Made by a program: the position numbers and the translations under genes. This document shows positions 27,452 to 37,700 of a DNA stretch of 50,454 bases, piece by piece. Where the stretch lies: assembly GCA_903939765.1 (NCBI GenBank), contig CAJAIK010000080.1, positions 1-50,454 on the forward strand. The letters are read 5' to 3'. Within the stretch, counting starts at the first letter, position 1. Each line of letters starts with the position of its first letter. This stretch comes from an uncultured Chlorobiaceae bacterium. GTDB taxonomy: Bacteria; Bacteroidota; Chlorobiia; Chlorobiales; Chlorobiaceae. Below the pieces are notes generated by a model. The model worked only from the letters and a program-made list of their open reading frames with translations. It had not been told where the DNA came from and did no database searches.

Positions 27452-27826
27452 ATGGTTAACAATGCGGTTATCTGGTTTGAAATAATGGTGCAGGATATGG
27501 CGCGTGCAAAGGCATTTTATGAATCGGTGTTTCAGGTCAAGCTGGAGAGGCTGAACACTTCCGGTTTTGAGATGTGGGGTTTTCCTGTAGCAATGGACAA
27601 GCCAGGGGTTGGTGGCGCCCTGGTTAAAATGGATGGAGTGGCTTGTGGGGGAAATAGCGGTACGAGGGTTTATTTTTCGTGCAAGGATTGTGCGGTCGAG
27701 GCGGCTTCCGTGGCCAAATATGGCGGAACGGTTTATCGTGAAAAGATGTCTATCGGTGAGTATGGCTTTATTGCCCTGGCTCAGGATACCGAGGGGAACA
27801 TGATCGGATTGCACTCCTTGACGTGA
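27452..27826 (+). CDS. VOC (glyoxalase/bleomycin resistance) superfamily protein
   Basis: The 124-residue protein has the betaalphabetabetabeta repeats of a VOC domain: VIWFEIMVQDMARAKAFYESVFQ, then strands GGALVKM, TRVYFSCKD, the helix AASVAKYGG and the terminal GFIALAQDTEGNMIGLHS, in which a Glu and a His would bind metal or frame the pocket. It is the single-domain type close to the YP_... 'lactoylglutathione lyase-like' proteins found in many bacteria; the substrate is unknown. GAGGAG is a good ribosome binding site. Confidence 0.85.
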   Translation: MVNNAVIWFEIMVQDMARAKAFYESVFQVKLERLNTSGFEMWGFPVAMDKPGVGGALVKMDGVACGGNSGTRVYFSCKDCAVEAASVAKYGGTVYREKMSIGEYGFIALAQDTEGNMIGLHSLT

Positions 27827-27908
27827 GTTGCTTTATGGCAGAATATGGTGAGTTGCGTCGCAAGGATGGGCGATTTAGCAAAAAATTTACGTGTCTCTTT
27901 TTTTTGTA

Positions 27909-27935
27909 ATGATAAATTTTATGTAAATTTATCAT
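27909..27935. promoter_or_regulatory. AT-rich 11-bp inverted repeat
   Basis: ATGATAAATTT (27909-27919) and AAATTTATCAT (27925-27935) are perfect inverted copies around a 5-base loop. It lies between the VOC gene and the membrane-anchored gene at 28057 and follows a T8 tract. It could be an operator or a weak terminator; nothing decides between them. Confidence 0.4.
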
Positions 27936-28056
27936 GATTTATGGCCGATGTATTACGCCATTTGGCGAGCGGCAGGTTTGAAGGCAGGGAGACATCGGAT
28001 TATGCTCAAACGGAGTTGCCGGGTTTTTGAAAACAGAGAGGCAAAAAGGGGAGATA

Positions 28057-28965
28057 ATGGAAGAAATCGTAAAATCAATACAGGGAACACCCATCCCCAA
28101 TTTATTGATTATTTCAGGGATTGTTTTTATCCTTTTGTCGATTACCGGGGGAATCAGTGGTAAGATCAATATTACTCCACAAAAACAGAAGGCGGCAAGC
28201 CTGTTCGGGATTGTTTTTTTGATCATTGGCCTGTCGTTGATTTTTATACCCGTAAAAGGGGGAATTGATCCGCCAAAGTCGCCATCAGCTCCAGTGTCTG
28301 ACCCCAAGCCTCCCATTAATCCAGATAAGCCATGGGAAAGCTGGAATAAAGTTGTTGACGAAACGTTTGCCGATAATGCTGCAAACTGGCCAAGTGACAG
28401 TACCTCAACCGAGTTTATAAATGGCAGGGCAAGCGTTATGGACGGAAAATACAGGTTTGACTATACGTTCAATAAAAGCACCGGTGCGTTAATGTCAAAC
28501 CTGGCCCCCTACATGCCTCTCAGTAATTTTTATTTTGCGTCGGATTTTAATGTTGTTGCACCAAGAAATAATGCGGAGAAAGGAGCCGCTGCAGGTCTTT
28601 ATTTCAGATGGAGCGGCACCAAAGGATATGCTTTTATTCTATCGGCTAATGCGAAATATTCGTTATGCTCTCTTGACGACGGAGTATGGAAAGAAATCAT
28701 CGGATGGACGGTTATTCCCGGTCTGAACGCATACAAGAGAATTCGCCTGGCGGTTCTTGCCGATGGGCCCTTCATTACTCTCTATATCAATGGCGTGAAG
28801 TGTGCCGCGATTGAAGACCATGCCAATATTACAGGAAATTACGGGCTTCTTGTTGAGGGGTGGAGTAAAGACAGTTTTGTTGTCGATTTTGATAATATCG
28901 CGGTCTATGAAAAGCCTGATTCCCTGAAGAGTGGATTAAGCTATCAACAACAAGTCAATCGGTAA
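28057..28965 (+). CDS. Membrane-anchored protein with lectin/LamG-like domain
   Basis: The 302-residue protein has two hydrophobic segments near the N-terminus (residues about 15-33 and 50-66), a Pro-rich linker (PPKSPSAPVSDPKPPINP) and a C-terminal domain (about 100-290). That domain has the alternating strands of a concanavalin-A-like jellyroll: FYFASDFNVVAPRN, AAAGLYFRWSG, YAFILSANAKYSL, IRLAVLADGPFITLYINGV and a closing DFDNIAVYEKP. It resembles the 3-keto-disaccharide hydrolase/LamG group that binds carbohydrate. GGGGAG precedes ATG 28057. Its role and partner are unknown. Confidence 0.7.
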   Translation: MEEIVKSIQGTPIPNLLIISGIVFILLSITGGISGKINITPQKQKAASLFGIVFLIIGLSLIFIPVKGGIDPPKSPSAPVSDPKPPINPDKPWESWNKVVDETFADNAANWPSDSTSTEFINGRASVMDGKYRFDYTFNKSTGALMSNLAPYMPLSNFYFASDFNVVAPRNNAEKGAAAGLYFRWSGTKGYAFILSANAKYSLCSLDDGVWKEIIGWTVIPGLNAYKRIRLAVLADGPFITLYINGVKCAAIEDHANITGNYGLLVEGWSKDSFVVDFDNIAVYEKPDSLKSGLSYQQQVNR

Positions 28966-29373
28966 TCGTTGCCGAAACAGGCCATTATCTGGCTTGCACT
29001 CTGTTTCCTGACTGGCCGTTTCATTACCGAACCAATTCTTGTGGGGCGCTTATAGGTGAATAGCTCGCAGTCGGCGCGTTACCCGGTCATGAAGTTGTTT
29101 CCTTCAACCTGTTGCATGACCGGATCGCCCGGGTTCCCTCAAGGAGCACGGCAATTGCAATTCCCGGTACAAAAAAAATCAAAAAATCTTCCTCTAAAAG
29201 GCGGATACACTCTGCTTTTTCTTCGCCGTCACGGCACCATTCCGTCATTCCCGTTTTCCGCGTTATTGCCTCATTGAGAGTTACTTCCTGTAAGTGTATA
29301 TTCATTCAGATAAAGGGGTTAGTATCCAGTCTGCTTCTTGCCTCCCCGTTTGCTTGAATAACACTTTTACAGG
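28966..29373. other. Intergenic stretch, no confident gene
   Basis: About 400 bases. A 72-codon frame on the minus strand (29305 to 29087) contains TEWCRDGEEKAECIRLLEED and a hydrophobic PGIAIAVLLEG, which looks somewhat protein-like. It has no ribosome binding site and no family I recognise, so it may be a remnant. No terminator or clear promoter was found. Confidence 0.4.
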
Positions 29374-30201
29374 ATGGCTTTCATGCATTTGCTCAGGACC
29401 TCTACGTCTCTTCGGAGTCAAATCTCTTTTTTTGCACTTGTTGTGCTGCTGATGGCAGCGGGAAATGCCGGGACGCTGTGCGCGGCAATTACACGCTGGC
29501 CGTCGGAATATCTGAACGGTGTTGCACCGGATATCAGGAACACAAAACTGGCAATAAAAACGCGTGAGCTGGGTTTCGACAACTATGCGGTGATGCATTC
29601 GGGTGTAACGATGAGTCCGTTATGGGCGGCTGAACATTTGACTCGCCTGAATTTGATGAGCGCAAAAGGGTTGGAGAGGCGTAACAGTTTTCATCCTGAA
29701 GAGCAGCTTCCCGCCAGTGAGAGGGCTGAGTTGAGGGATTATGCAAAATCAGGGTTTGATCGTGGCCACATGGCGCCAAATGCTGATATGCCATCGGAAA
29801 GATCCCAGGAGCAATGTTTTTCGCTTGCAAACATGATTCCGCAGGATCCGGACAATAACCGTCATGTATGGGCAGCCATTGAATCTTCAGTGAGGAGCAT
29901 GGTCAAAAACAATGGTGATCTTTATGTTATTTCGGGGCCACTCTATCTTGGCAAAACGCTCAGCCGGCTGAATGGAAGGGTTTTTGTGCCGACAAATATG
30001 TTCAAAATTGTTTATGATCCTCGCACAAGGAGGGGCGCGGCCTACTATGTCAGCAATGAGCAGGGAGATGGGTGGCAGGTGCTGAGCATCAGCCAGATAG
30101 AGAAACTGGCAGGGATCAATTTTTTCCCCAATCTTTCGCTTGCGGCCAAAGAGTTGAAGCTGACGTTGCCTGATCCTCTGGAGCATAATGGTCATTATTG
30201 A
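29374..30201 (+). CDS. Secreted DNA/RNA non-specific endonuclease (NUC1 family)
   Basis: The 275-residue protein has a signal peptide (residues about 15-37, GNAGTLCAA), then a betabetaalpha-metal nuclease domain. FDRGHMAPNADM carries the catalytic DRGH histidine, QCFSLANMIPQDPDNNRHVWAAIE supplies the metal-ligand asparagine, and LYVISGPLYLG and VFVPTNMFKIVYD are the conserved strands. Relatives such as Serratia nuclease and EndoG degrade DNA and RNA. A periplasmic or extracellular role is predicted. ATG 29383 is an alternative start. Confidence 0.92.
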   Translation: MAFMHLLRTSTSLRSQISFFALVVLLMAAGNAGTLCAAITRWPSEYLNGVAPDIRNTKLAIKTRELGFDNYAVMHSGVTMSPLWAAEHLTRLNLMSAKGLERRNSFHPEEQLPASERAELRDYAKSGFDRGHMAPNADMPSERSQEQCFSLANMIPQDPDNNRHVWAAIESSVRSMVKNNGDLYVISGPLYLGKTLSRLNGRVFVPTNMFKIVYDPRTRRGAAYYVSNEQGDGWQVLSISQIEKLAGINFFPNLSLAAKELKLTLPDPLEHNGHY

Positions 30202-30226
30202 TACCCATAAAGCAGGAGTAGAATGT

Positions 30227-30502
30227 ATGAGTAAGGAAAAAAACAGGATAATCCCATTTGCCAATGAAGCTGATGCATTGGCCATTGGCGGGTTGAGTAT
30301 CGAGCATCGGGTGGACCGGATTTCGATCTATGGAAGCCTCGACATCACGCGGGACCGCGAGGGACTCGTTCATGCTGAAATGCTGAAGTCTCTCATCGAC
30401 GATATTGTGGTGGCCATGAAAGGTGAGCATCTCCCGGCGGCCATAAGCATCAAACCGCCGGAGCAGATTTCGAATCCTTTTGCTGATGACGGTGCTTCTT
30501 AG
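30227..30502 (+). CDS. Small protein of unknown function
   Basis: The 91-residue protein starts at ATG 30227 with AGGAG nine bases upstream, 25 bases after the nuclease gene. It is soluble, with a beta segment DRISIYGSLDITRDREGL and a helix AEMLKSLIDDIVVAMKG, then a Pro-rich tail. The pattern of codon use is normal, so I consider it real. No family recognised. It could be co-transcribed with the nuclease; being cytoplasmic, an immunity role is conceivable but unproven. Confidence 0.6.
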   Translation: MSKEKNRIIPFANEADALAIGGLSIEHRVDRISIYGSLDITRDREGLVHAEMLKSLIDDIVVAMKGEHLPAAISIKPPEQISNPFADDGAS

Positions 30503-30564
30503 CTGATGGGGAGTTGCTGCAACTCAGAATGTTTAGAGCAGGGCTGCCCGATGAGCCCTTCGGG

Positions 30565-31410
30565 TTAATGGCGGAGGGGAAGAGTGTAAAGCGTTTCATC
30601 AAGCTGGTTTTGCACCACCATCCGCTCACCCGTCAGCTCCACCGTGCCGCAGATGAAGCGGGGGTGTGCGCTGCGGTTTACAAAGGCAGGCAGCACCACA
30701 AAGTGGATAGCGTTGAGCTGTGCGTAGCCGCCGTAGTGGTAGTGGCCGCTGAGGCAGGCCTTGACGGCGGGTGAAGAGGCAAGCAGTTCGGCAATTTCGA
30801 GGTGGTTCCAGAGGAGACCGTGACGCTGGTCGGTGGTTTCCGCCAGCAGAGGGAAGTGGCAGATGATGATCACCTTTTCGCCGGAATGTTCCGCCTCCTC
30901 AAGCCAGTTTTGCAGCCACGCCTTCTGTCGGCTTCCTACTGCGCCGCAGTAGTCGTGCAGTTCGGGGTGTGCGTGAAAGTGGGCAAGGAGCTGGCGATCC
31001 TCCTCCGTTTCGGGCGTGCGGAGCACCGAGACCTCCATTCCGTCAAGCACCATAAAGCGGAACCCCTGCATGGTAAAGGTATAGTATGCGCTTTGCAAAC
31101 CAAGAGACTCCATCAGCTCCCGGCGTGGCAGGGCGAGGCAGTGGTTGCCGATAACGTTGCGGATGGTGACGGGAAATGGCTTGAAAATGGAGCTGACTTG
31201 CCTGAGCTCTTCGTGTTTGAAGGTATCGCTCCCGTTGATCAGGTCGCCGAGTTGCAGGAGAAAATCGACATCGCGACCTTGCCAGAACTTTATGCAGGCA
31301 CGAAGTTCTGCGGCAGTGGCCTCTGCTGCCGCAGTTTCGTTCTCCGTTGAAAAGTGGATGTCGGTGATGATGCCGAACCGGAGAGGATGGCTTTTGCCGG
31401 AGCGGGGCAT
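30565..31410 (-). CDS. Calcineurin-like metallophosphoesterase
   Basis: The 281-residue protein has the five metal-binding motifs: GIITDIHFS (residues about 13-21), LQLGDLINGSD, VIGNHC, IIICHFPLL and SGHYHYGGYA. The pattern resembles ADP-ribose/CDP-alcohol-type phosphohydrolases (Mn-dependent ADPRibase-like), but the substrate cannot be read. Its ATG overlaps the prfB stop by one base (TGATG), so it is translationally coupled to release factor 2. Confidence 0.9.
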   Translation of the reverse strand: MPRSGKSHPLRFGIITDIHFSTENETAAAEATAAELRACIKFWQGRDVDFLLQLGDLINGSDTFKHEELRQVSSIFKPFPVTIRNVIGNHCLALPRRELMESLGLQSAYYTFTMQGFRFMVLDGMEVSVLRTPETEEDRQLLAHFHAHPELHDYCGAVGSRQKAWLQNWLEEAEHSGEKVIIICHFPLLAETTDQRHGLLWNHLEIAELLASSPAVKACLSGHYHYGGYAQLNAIHFVVLPAFVNRSAHPRFICGTVELTGERMVVQNQLDETLYTLPLRH

Positions 31411-32505
31411 CAGTCGCCGAATTCGGAGAGATATTTTTCCATGAATTCGTCGAGGTCTCCGTCAAGCACCGTCTCTACGTCAAATCGCTCGTAGTTTGTG
31501 CGGTGATCTTTGATGCGCCGGTCGTCGAGCACATAACTGCGGATCTGGCTTCCCCATTCAATTTTTTTCTTTTTGCCCTCAATCTCCCGCTTTCGGGCAT
31601 CCTCTTCGTCACGCTGCCGCTGGTAGAGCTGTGCCATCAGCATTTTCATGGCACGCTCCCTGTTCTGGAACTGTGAGCGCTCCTCCTGGCAGCCAACCAC
31701 AATGCCGGTCGGGAGATGCTTGATGCGCACGGCGGTCTCAACCTTGTTGACGTTCTGACCTCCCTTGCCACCGCTGCGGAAGGTTGAAAGTTCGAGATCT
31801 TCCTTGCGTACCTCTATTTCAACATCGGGAGGAGCTTCCGGGTAGGTGTAGACACTCGCAAATGAGGTGTGCCGCCGGGCGTTGGAGTCGTAAGGCGAGA
31901 CTCGCACCAGCCGGTGAACACCGTTTTCAGCTTTCAGATAGCCGTAGGCGTAGGGTCCCTCTATTTCAAGTGTTGCGGTTTTGATGCCCGCACCGTCGCC
32001 CTCCTGGTAGTCGTCGGTATAGATCTTGAACCCCTTGCGTTCGGCCCAGCGCATGTACATGCGGTAGAGCATCTCCGCCCAGTCCTGTGCCTCGGTCCCG
32101 CCCGCTCCGGCATGAATGGTAATAAGGGCGTTGCCGGGATCATCTTTGCCCGAGAGCATGTTTTTGAATTCAACAGCCGAGATATCCTGCTCGATTGAGG
32201 CTATGGTGGCGGTGAGCTCTTCGCCGAAGGATTCGTCGTCAAGCTCTATGGCAATGTCGAACTCATCCTGGCAGGAGCCAGCTTTCGCGGCAATCTTTGC
32301 GTATGCCTCAGTCCATGACTTGTGTTCGTTCAGCTCCTTCAGTACCTTGTTGGCCGCCTTCTGATCGTTCCAGAAGGTGGGGTCAAAAGAGATTTTTTCC
32401 AGATCCTCTATTTTTTCCTTGCGCTGATCGACGTCAAAGATACCCCCGTAACTGTTCGAGGCGACGATGAATCTCCTGCAGTCTTTCTTTTTGTGGTTCA
32501 AACAT
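31410..32505 (-). CDS. prfB: Peptide chain release factor 2, with programmed +1 frameshift
   Basis: Reading from ATG 32505 gives [19 protein letters not shown] and then RGYL, ending at an in-frame TGA (32436-32434). Slipping one base at CTT-TGA-C continues as [13 protein letters not shown] for a total of 364 residues. The slippery context is AGGGGG-like (CGGGGG TAT CTT TGA C), as in E. coli prfB, where RF2 shortage promotes the shift. The body has the GGQ motif in [19 protein letters not shown] and [13 protein letters not shown] containing the SPF-type recognition region. It terminates at UGA and UAA. Confidence 0.96.
32434..32447 (-). promoter_or_regulatory. RF2 autoregulatory +1 frameshift site
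   Basis: On the minus strand the sequence is CGGGGG TAT CTT TGA, with a GGGGG Shine-Dalgarno-like element three bases before the CTT slippery codon and the UGA stop next to it, followed by C. These are the three elements of the classical prfB frameshift signal. Confidence 0.93.
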
Positions 32506-32712
32506 GATTGTTTTTCGCTTTTTATTAATCATTAAACGGTCGCTATCAAAGAACAATTTTTTTCGGGAGAAATCAAAAGAGTTGTTGCCCACACCGATTT
32601 GATGGCTTTGATAAAATTAGAAGGAGTATCTAAGAAAAAAAGTAAAGGAGTTTTCATATTTTCCATTCTCTACGGGGGGACACCTCTGGCCATTAAACCG
32701 AAGATTCAGCAG

Positions 32713-34725
32713 ATGAACAATGCATTCCGACGGGCGGCACCTGATTACAGTAATCAACCCTTTGATGGTCGACAGCGGGTTGTCATAGAAAATGTTTCAC
32801 CCGAACTCGACGGGGGCAACTATTCAGCAAAAGCCGTTGAGGGTGAGCGTGTGGTAGTCGAGGCCGATATTTTTGTTGACGGCGCTGATACCATCATCGC
32901 AGAGCTCTGTTTGCGGATTGCTGGCAGTGATGAGTGGCATGCTTCGCCGATGGTGCCGCAAGGTAACGATCGCTGGAGCGGCTCCTTTGTTGCAGGAGCA
33001 CCGGGACGGTATAACTATACCATTGAGGCAAGGGTCGATCATTTCCAGACATGGCAAAAGGGGTTGACGAAAAAAATAGCGGCTGGTCAGGATGTTTCGC
33101 TCGACCTGCAGATTGGTGCGCTGCTTGTTGATGCGGGGGGCGAAAGGGCTAAAAGCGCTGATGCGGAAAAGATCAAGCTTTTTGCCGAACGTGTTCGTTC
33201 AGAGGAAAGGCAGGAGGCCGCAACTGCCGCGCTTGACGCCGAGCTTGGCCGGCTTATGGAGCGTTATCCCGACAAGAGCTGTGCCTCCCTTTATGACAAG
33301 CTGCTCGGATTGACCGTGGAGCAGAAAAAAGCGGGATGCAGTGCCTGGTATGAGCTTTTCCCCCGTTCGTGGGGTTCTGAACCGGGCCAGCATGGAACCT
33401 TCAACGATTGCCGTCGTCAACTACCGATGATTGCCGGTATGGGGTTTGATGTGCTCTATCTTCCTCCCATTCATCCTATCGGGCAGACCAAACGGAAGGG
33501 CAAGAACAATGCGCTTGTTGCCGCTCCCGGTGAGCCGGGAAGTTGCTGGGCCATTGGCAACAGCGACGGAGGGCACAAGGCGGTTCACCCGGAACTTGGT
33601 ACGCTTGAAGATTTTACACTATTTGTGACGGAGGCGGAGAGGCTTGGTATCTCCGTCGCTCTCGATATCGCTTTTCAGTGCTCGCCCGACCACCCATACG
33701 TGCAGGAGCATCCGCAGTGGTTCACCTGGAGGCCCGACGGTACGGTGCAGTTTGCCGAAAACCCGCCCAAACGATATGAGGATATTCTCCCCATCAACTT
33801 TGAGTCGCCTGACTGGCAGAATCTCTGGATTGAGCTGAAAAGCATTTTTCTGTTCTGGATTGGCAAGGGGGTAAAAATTTTCCGTGTCGATAATCCCCAT
33901 ACCAAAGCGTTTCCTTTTTGGGAGTGGGCCATTGCCTCAATCCGCGAGGAGTACGCCGATACCGTTTTTCTGGCAGAAGCATTCACCCGTCCAAAGCTGA
34001 TGGCGCGGCTTGCCAAGGTTGGTTACAGCCAGTCATACAGCTACTTTACCTGGCGCAACAGCAAGCATGAGCTGCAGGAGTATGTGATCGAACTTACCAC
34101 AGCGCCGCTGAAGCATTTTATGCGGGCAAATTTTTGGCCGAACACGCCCGATATCCTTCATGAAGAGCTGCAGCAAGGGGGACGGGAGAAGTTCATTATC
34201 CGCCTTGTTCTGGCCTCAACGCTTTCGTCGAATTACGGTATGTACGGCCCTGCTTACGAGCTCTGCGAAAACGTGCCGGTTGGCGAAGGCAAGGAGGAGT
34301 ACCTTGATTCCGAAAAATATGAGATTCGCCAGTGGGATCTTGATCGTCCGGGTAACATCCGTGCGGAGATTACCCGCATCAACCGCATCCGCAAAGAGAA
34401 CCCTGCACTGCAACAGAGTTCCAACGTCACCTTTGTGCGCATCGAAGATTCACCGGGCCATGAACATGAGCAATTGATGGGCTATGTGAAGCGGTCGGAG
34501 GGCGACGGTAATATCATTCTGACGGTGGTCAATCTCGATCAGTTTGGCACGCAGGGCGGATGGCTCCGCTTTCCGCTTGAGCTTTTCAGCCTCTCACATG
34601 AGCACTCGTTCTCTGTTGAGGATTTGCTCAGTGGTTCACGTTACCAGTGGAGCGGGGAGTGGAACTTTGTGGAGATCAATCCACGGCTCATGCCGGCGCA
34701 TATTTTCAGGGTAACATTGCTCTGA
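32713..34725 (+). CDS. glgE: Alpha-1,4-glucan:maltose-1-phosphate maltosyltransferase
   Basis: From ATG 32713 the protein is 670 residues. It has an N-terminal beta domain (VVIENVSPELDGGNYSAKAV), a GH13 barrel with MGFDVLYLPPIHPIG, nucleophile Asp393 in IFRVDNPHTKAFPFWEW and acid Glu422 in VFLAEAFTRPK. The Asp-Glu spacing matches characterised GlgE. GlgE extends alpha-1,4-glucan with maltose from maltose 1-phosphate. The upstream frame to 32599 would add 38 residues lacking family likeness. The next gene makes maltose 1-phosphate, so the two form a trehalose-to-glucan unit. Confidence 0.93.
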   Translation: MNNAFRRAAPDYSNQPFDGRQRVVIENVSPELDGGNYSAKAVEGERVVVEADIFVDGADTIIAELCLRIAGSDEWHASPMVPQGNDRWSGSFVAGAPGRYNYTIEARVDHFQTWQKGLTKKIAAGQDVSLDLQIGALLVDAGGERAKSADAEKIKLFAERVRSEERQEAATAALDAELGRLMERYPDKSCASLYDKLLGLTVEQKKAGCSAWYELFPRSWGSEPGQHGTFNDCRRQLPMIAGMGFDVLYLPPIHPIGQTKRKGKNNALVAAPGEPGSCWAIGNSDGGHKAVHPELGTLEDFTLFVTEAERLGISVALDIAFQCSPDHPYVQEHPQWFTWRPDGTVQFAENPPKRYEDILPINFESPDWQNLWIELKSIFLFWIGKGVKIFRVDNPHTKAFPFWEWAIASIREEYADTVFLAEAFTRPKLMARLAKVGYSQSYSYFTWRNSKHELQEYVIELTTAPLKHFMRANFWPNTPDILHEELQQGGREKFIIRLVLASTLSSNYGMYGPAYELCENVPVGEGKEEYLDSEKYEIRQWDLDRPGNIRAEITRINRIRKENPALQQSSNVTFVRIEDSPGHEHEQLMGYVKRSEGDGNIILTVVNLDQFGTQGGWLRFPLELFSLSHEHSFSVEDLLSGSRYQWSGEWNFVEINPRLMPAHIFRVTLL

Positions 34726-34779
34726 CCACAGGTTCAATTTTTAAATTCAGTCACTTTTTATTACTAACGAAAATTTAAT

Positions 34780-37700
34780 ATGTATCAACCCGAACCGCTC
34801 TGGTACAAAGACGCCATTATTTATGAGGCGCATGTCAAGACGTTCTATGACAGCAATAATGACGGTGTTGGGGATTTCCAGGGGTTACGCCAGAAGCTTG
34901 GTTATCTGCAAAGTCTCGGTGTTACGGCCATCTGGCTGCTTCCCTTTTATCCCTCGCCGTTGCGCGACGATGGCTACGATATTGCCGACTATATGAGCGT
35001 CAACCCCGACTACGGGACGATGGAAGATTTTCGGGAGTTTCTTGAGGAGGCACACAGCCTCGGCCTGAAGGTGATTACTGAGCTGGTGGTGAACCACACC
35101 TCCGACCAGCATGCATGGTTCAAGCGTGCCCGGAAAGCTCCGGCAGGATCTCCTGAGCGGAACTTCTATGTCTGGAGTGATGACTCAAACAAATATTCGG
35201 AAACCCGAATTATTTTTCAGGACTTTGAGGCGTCCAACTGGACGTGGGATCCGGTTGCCGGGCAATATTTCTGGCACCGTTTTTACCATCACCAGCCTGA
35301 CCTCAACTTTGAAAATCCTGAAGTTCACAAGGCACTTCTCAGCGTGCTCGATTTCTGGCTTGGCATGGGCGTTGACGGGCTGCGGCTCGATGCGGTACCC
35401 TATCTCTATGAAGAGGAGGGAAGTAACTGCGAAAACCTTCCCCGTACCTACGACTACCTGAGGGCGCTTCGCTCCTATGTTGACGAGCATTACCCCAACC
35501 GTATGTTGCTGGCCGAAGCCAACCAGTGGCCTGAAGATTCCGCCGCCTATTTTGGCACAGGGGATCTCTGTCACATGAACTTCCACTTTCCCCTCATGCC
35601 GCGCATGTACATGGCGCTTGCAACCGAAGACCGTTTTCCCATTCTCGATATTCTTGAACAGACCCCTGAAATTCCGGAGAACTGCCAGTGGGCCTCGTTT
35701 TTGCGTAACCATGACGAACTGACGCTTGAAATGGTTACCGATGAGGAGCGCGATTACATGCGCCGGGTCTATGCCAACGATCCCAAGGCACGCATCAATC
35801 TCGGTATCCGTCGCCGTCTTGCACCGCTCATGGCCAATGACCGTCGCAAGATTGAGCTGATGAACATCATGCTGCTCTCTCTGCCCGGTACACCGGTGCT
35901 CTACTATGGTGACGAGATCGGTATGGGCGACAACTTCTACCTTGGCGACCGCGATGGTGTGCGTACCCCCATGCAGTGGAACTCTGACCGTAATGCAGGT
36001 TTTTCGCGTGCCAATCCCCAGCGGCTTCAACTCCCGGTCATCATTGATCCAGAATATCATTATGAGGCGGTCAACGTTGAGGTGCAGGAGAGCAATGTCA
36101 ACTCCCTTCTCTGGTGGATGCGCCACACCATTTCAACAGCCCACCGTTACAAATCACTCAGCCGCGGTACCATTGAGTTCATCGCGGTGAGCAATCCCAA
36201 GGTGCTGATTTTTATCCGCCAGTTTGAGGATGAAACTATCCTCAGCGTTATCAACCTCTCACGAAACGCCCAGGCGGTCATGATTGATCTTTCCCGCTTT
36301 GACGGATATATTCCTGAAGAGGTCTTCAGTCTGAACCGCTTCCCGAAAATCAGGAAAATCCCGTACATGGTTGCCCTTGGATCCTACGGATACTTCTGGC
36401 TGCAGTTGGTCAAGGATACCGAGAATAGTGACGGCCGTCCATACATGGAAAAGCCTTTTGCCTCCCTCTCCCGCTGGCCAAGCCTTTTTATCGGCAAGAG
36501 CCGCGAACGGCTTGAAACGGAGATTCTGCCCCAGTACTTCAGGGTGAGCCGCTGGTTTGGCGGCAAGGCGCGTAATATTATGCGCGTCTCCATTATTGAT
36601 ACGATTCCGGTTGCGGGAATGGCAAAAGCAAAGTTGCTGGTGACGGAAGTGCGCTATTCAAGTGGTGAGAACGAACGCTATCAACTGCCGGTATGCTTTT
36701 CTTCGCTTTCCATGATTACTCCGTCTGATGACAATTTCTACAAGCGGGTTATTGCAAGGGTCGTTGTCGGCGATGAAGAGGGTTATCTGTGTGATGCCAC
36801 CTTTGATGGTCGTTTCCTGAACCATCTCTATCAGCTTGTTACCGGCAAGGAGAGCTGGCAGGGCAAGGCGGGCCTGGTTTCGGGCATGAAGTCCATGAAG
36901 ATTGATGCAATCACGGAAACAGCCGTTGGTCGAGAGCAGGAGCCCATCCTGATGGGTGTTGAACAGACGAACACCTCAATCCGATTTGCTAACGATCTCT
37001 GCCTGAAGCTCTATCGCCGCATTGAAATCGGTGTCTCTCCCGAAGTGGAGATGTGCCGTGCGCTGAGTGATCAAACGTCGTTCAAAAATCTGCCAGGCTA
37101 CCTTGGTTCAATGAACTATGCGCAGAGCCGCACCAACAGCTATTCGCTGGGTATTCTGCAGCATTTCGTGAAAAATGAAGGGGATGCATGGCAGCTTTCG
37201 CTTGGTCATGTGCAACGCTATTATGATGATATTCTTGCAAAAATCAACACGGGCATTGTTCTTCCTCCGCTGCCGGCACTAAGTGGTGAATCGGTGCAAC
37301 TTCCTGAGATCATGCACGAACTTATTTGTGAAGTCTACCTTGGCATGATTGAAAAACTGGCTGAAAGGACGGCTGAAATGCACCTCTCACTGGCCTCGCT
37401 CGACAGCGACCCGGCATTTGCACCGGAAGCCTTTACCACGCTCTACCAGCGTTCCATCTATCAGGCGATGTGCGAGCAGGTGAAACGCGCAGTCATTCTC
37501 ATCCGCGAAATCATGGAGACAATGACGCTGGAGCAGCAGCAGCTTGCGTCACTTTTTGTGCAGAAGCAGAAACAGATTCTGCAGCAGTTTGAGCCTGTCA
37601 GGGTAGAAAAACTTGATACACTCAAAATCCGCATTCACGGCGACTATCACCTTGGTCAGGTGCTCTTTACCGGCAAGGACTTTGTGATTATCGATTTTGA

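Noticed and set aside
29087-29305. 72-codon minus-strand frame
   Set aside because: Somewhat protein-like but without ribosome binding site or known family; left as a possible remnant in the intergenic entry.
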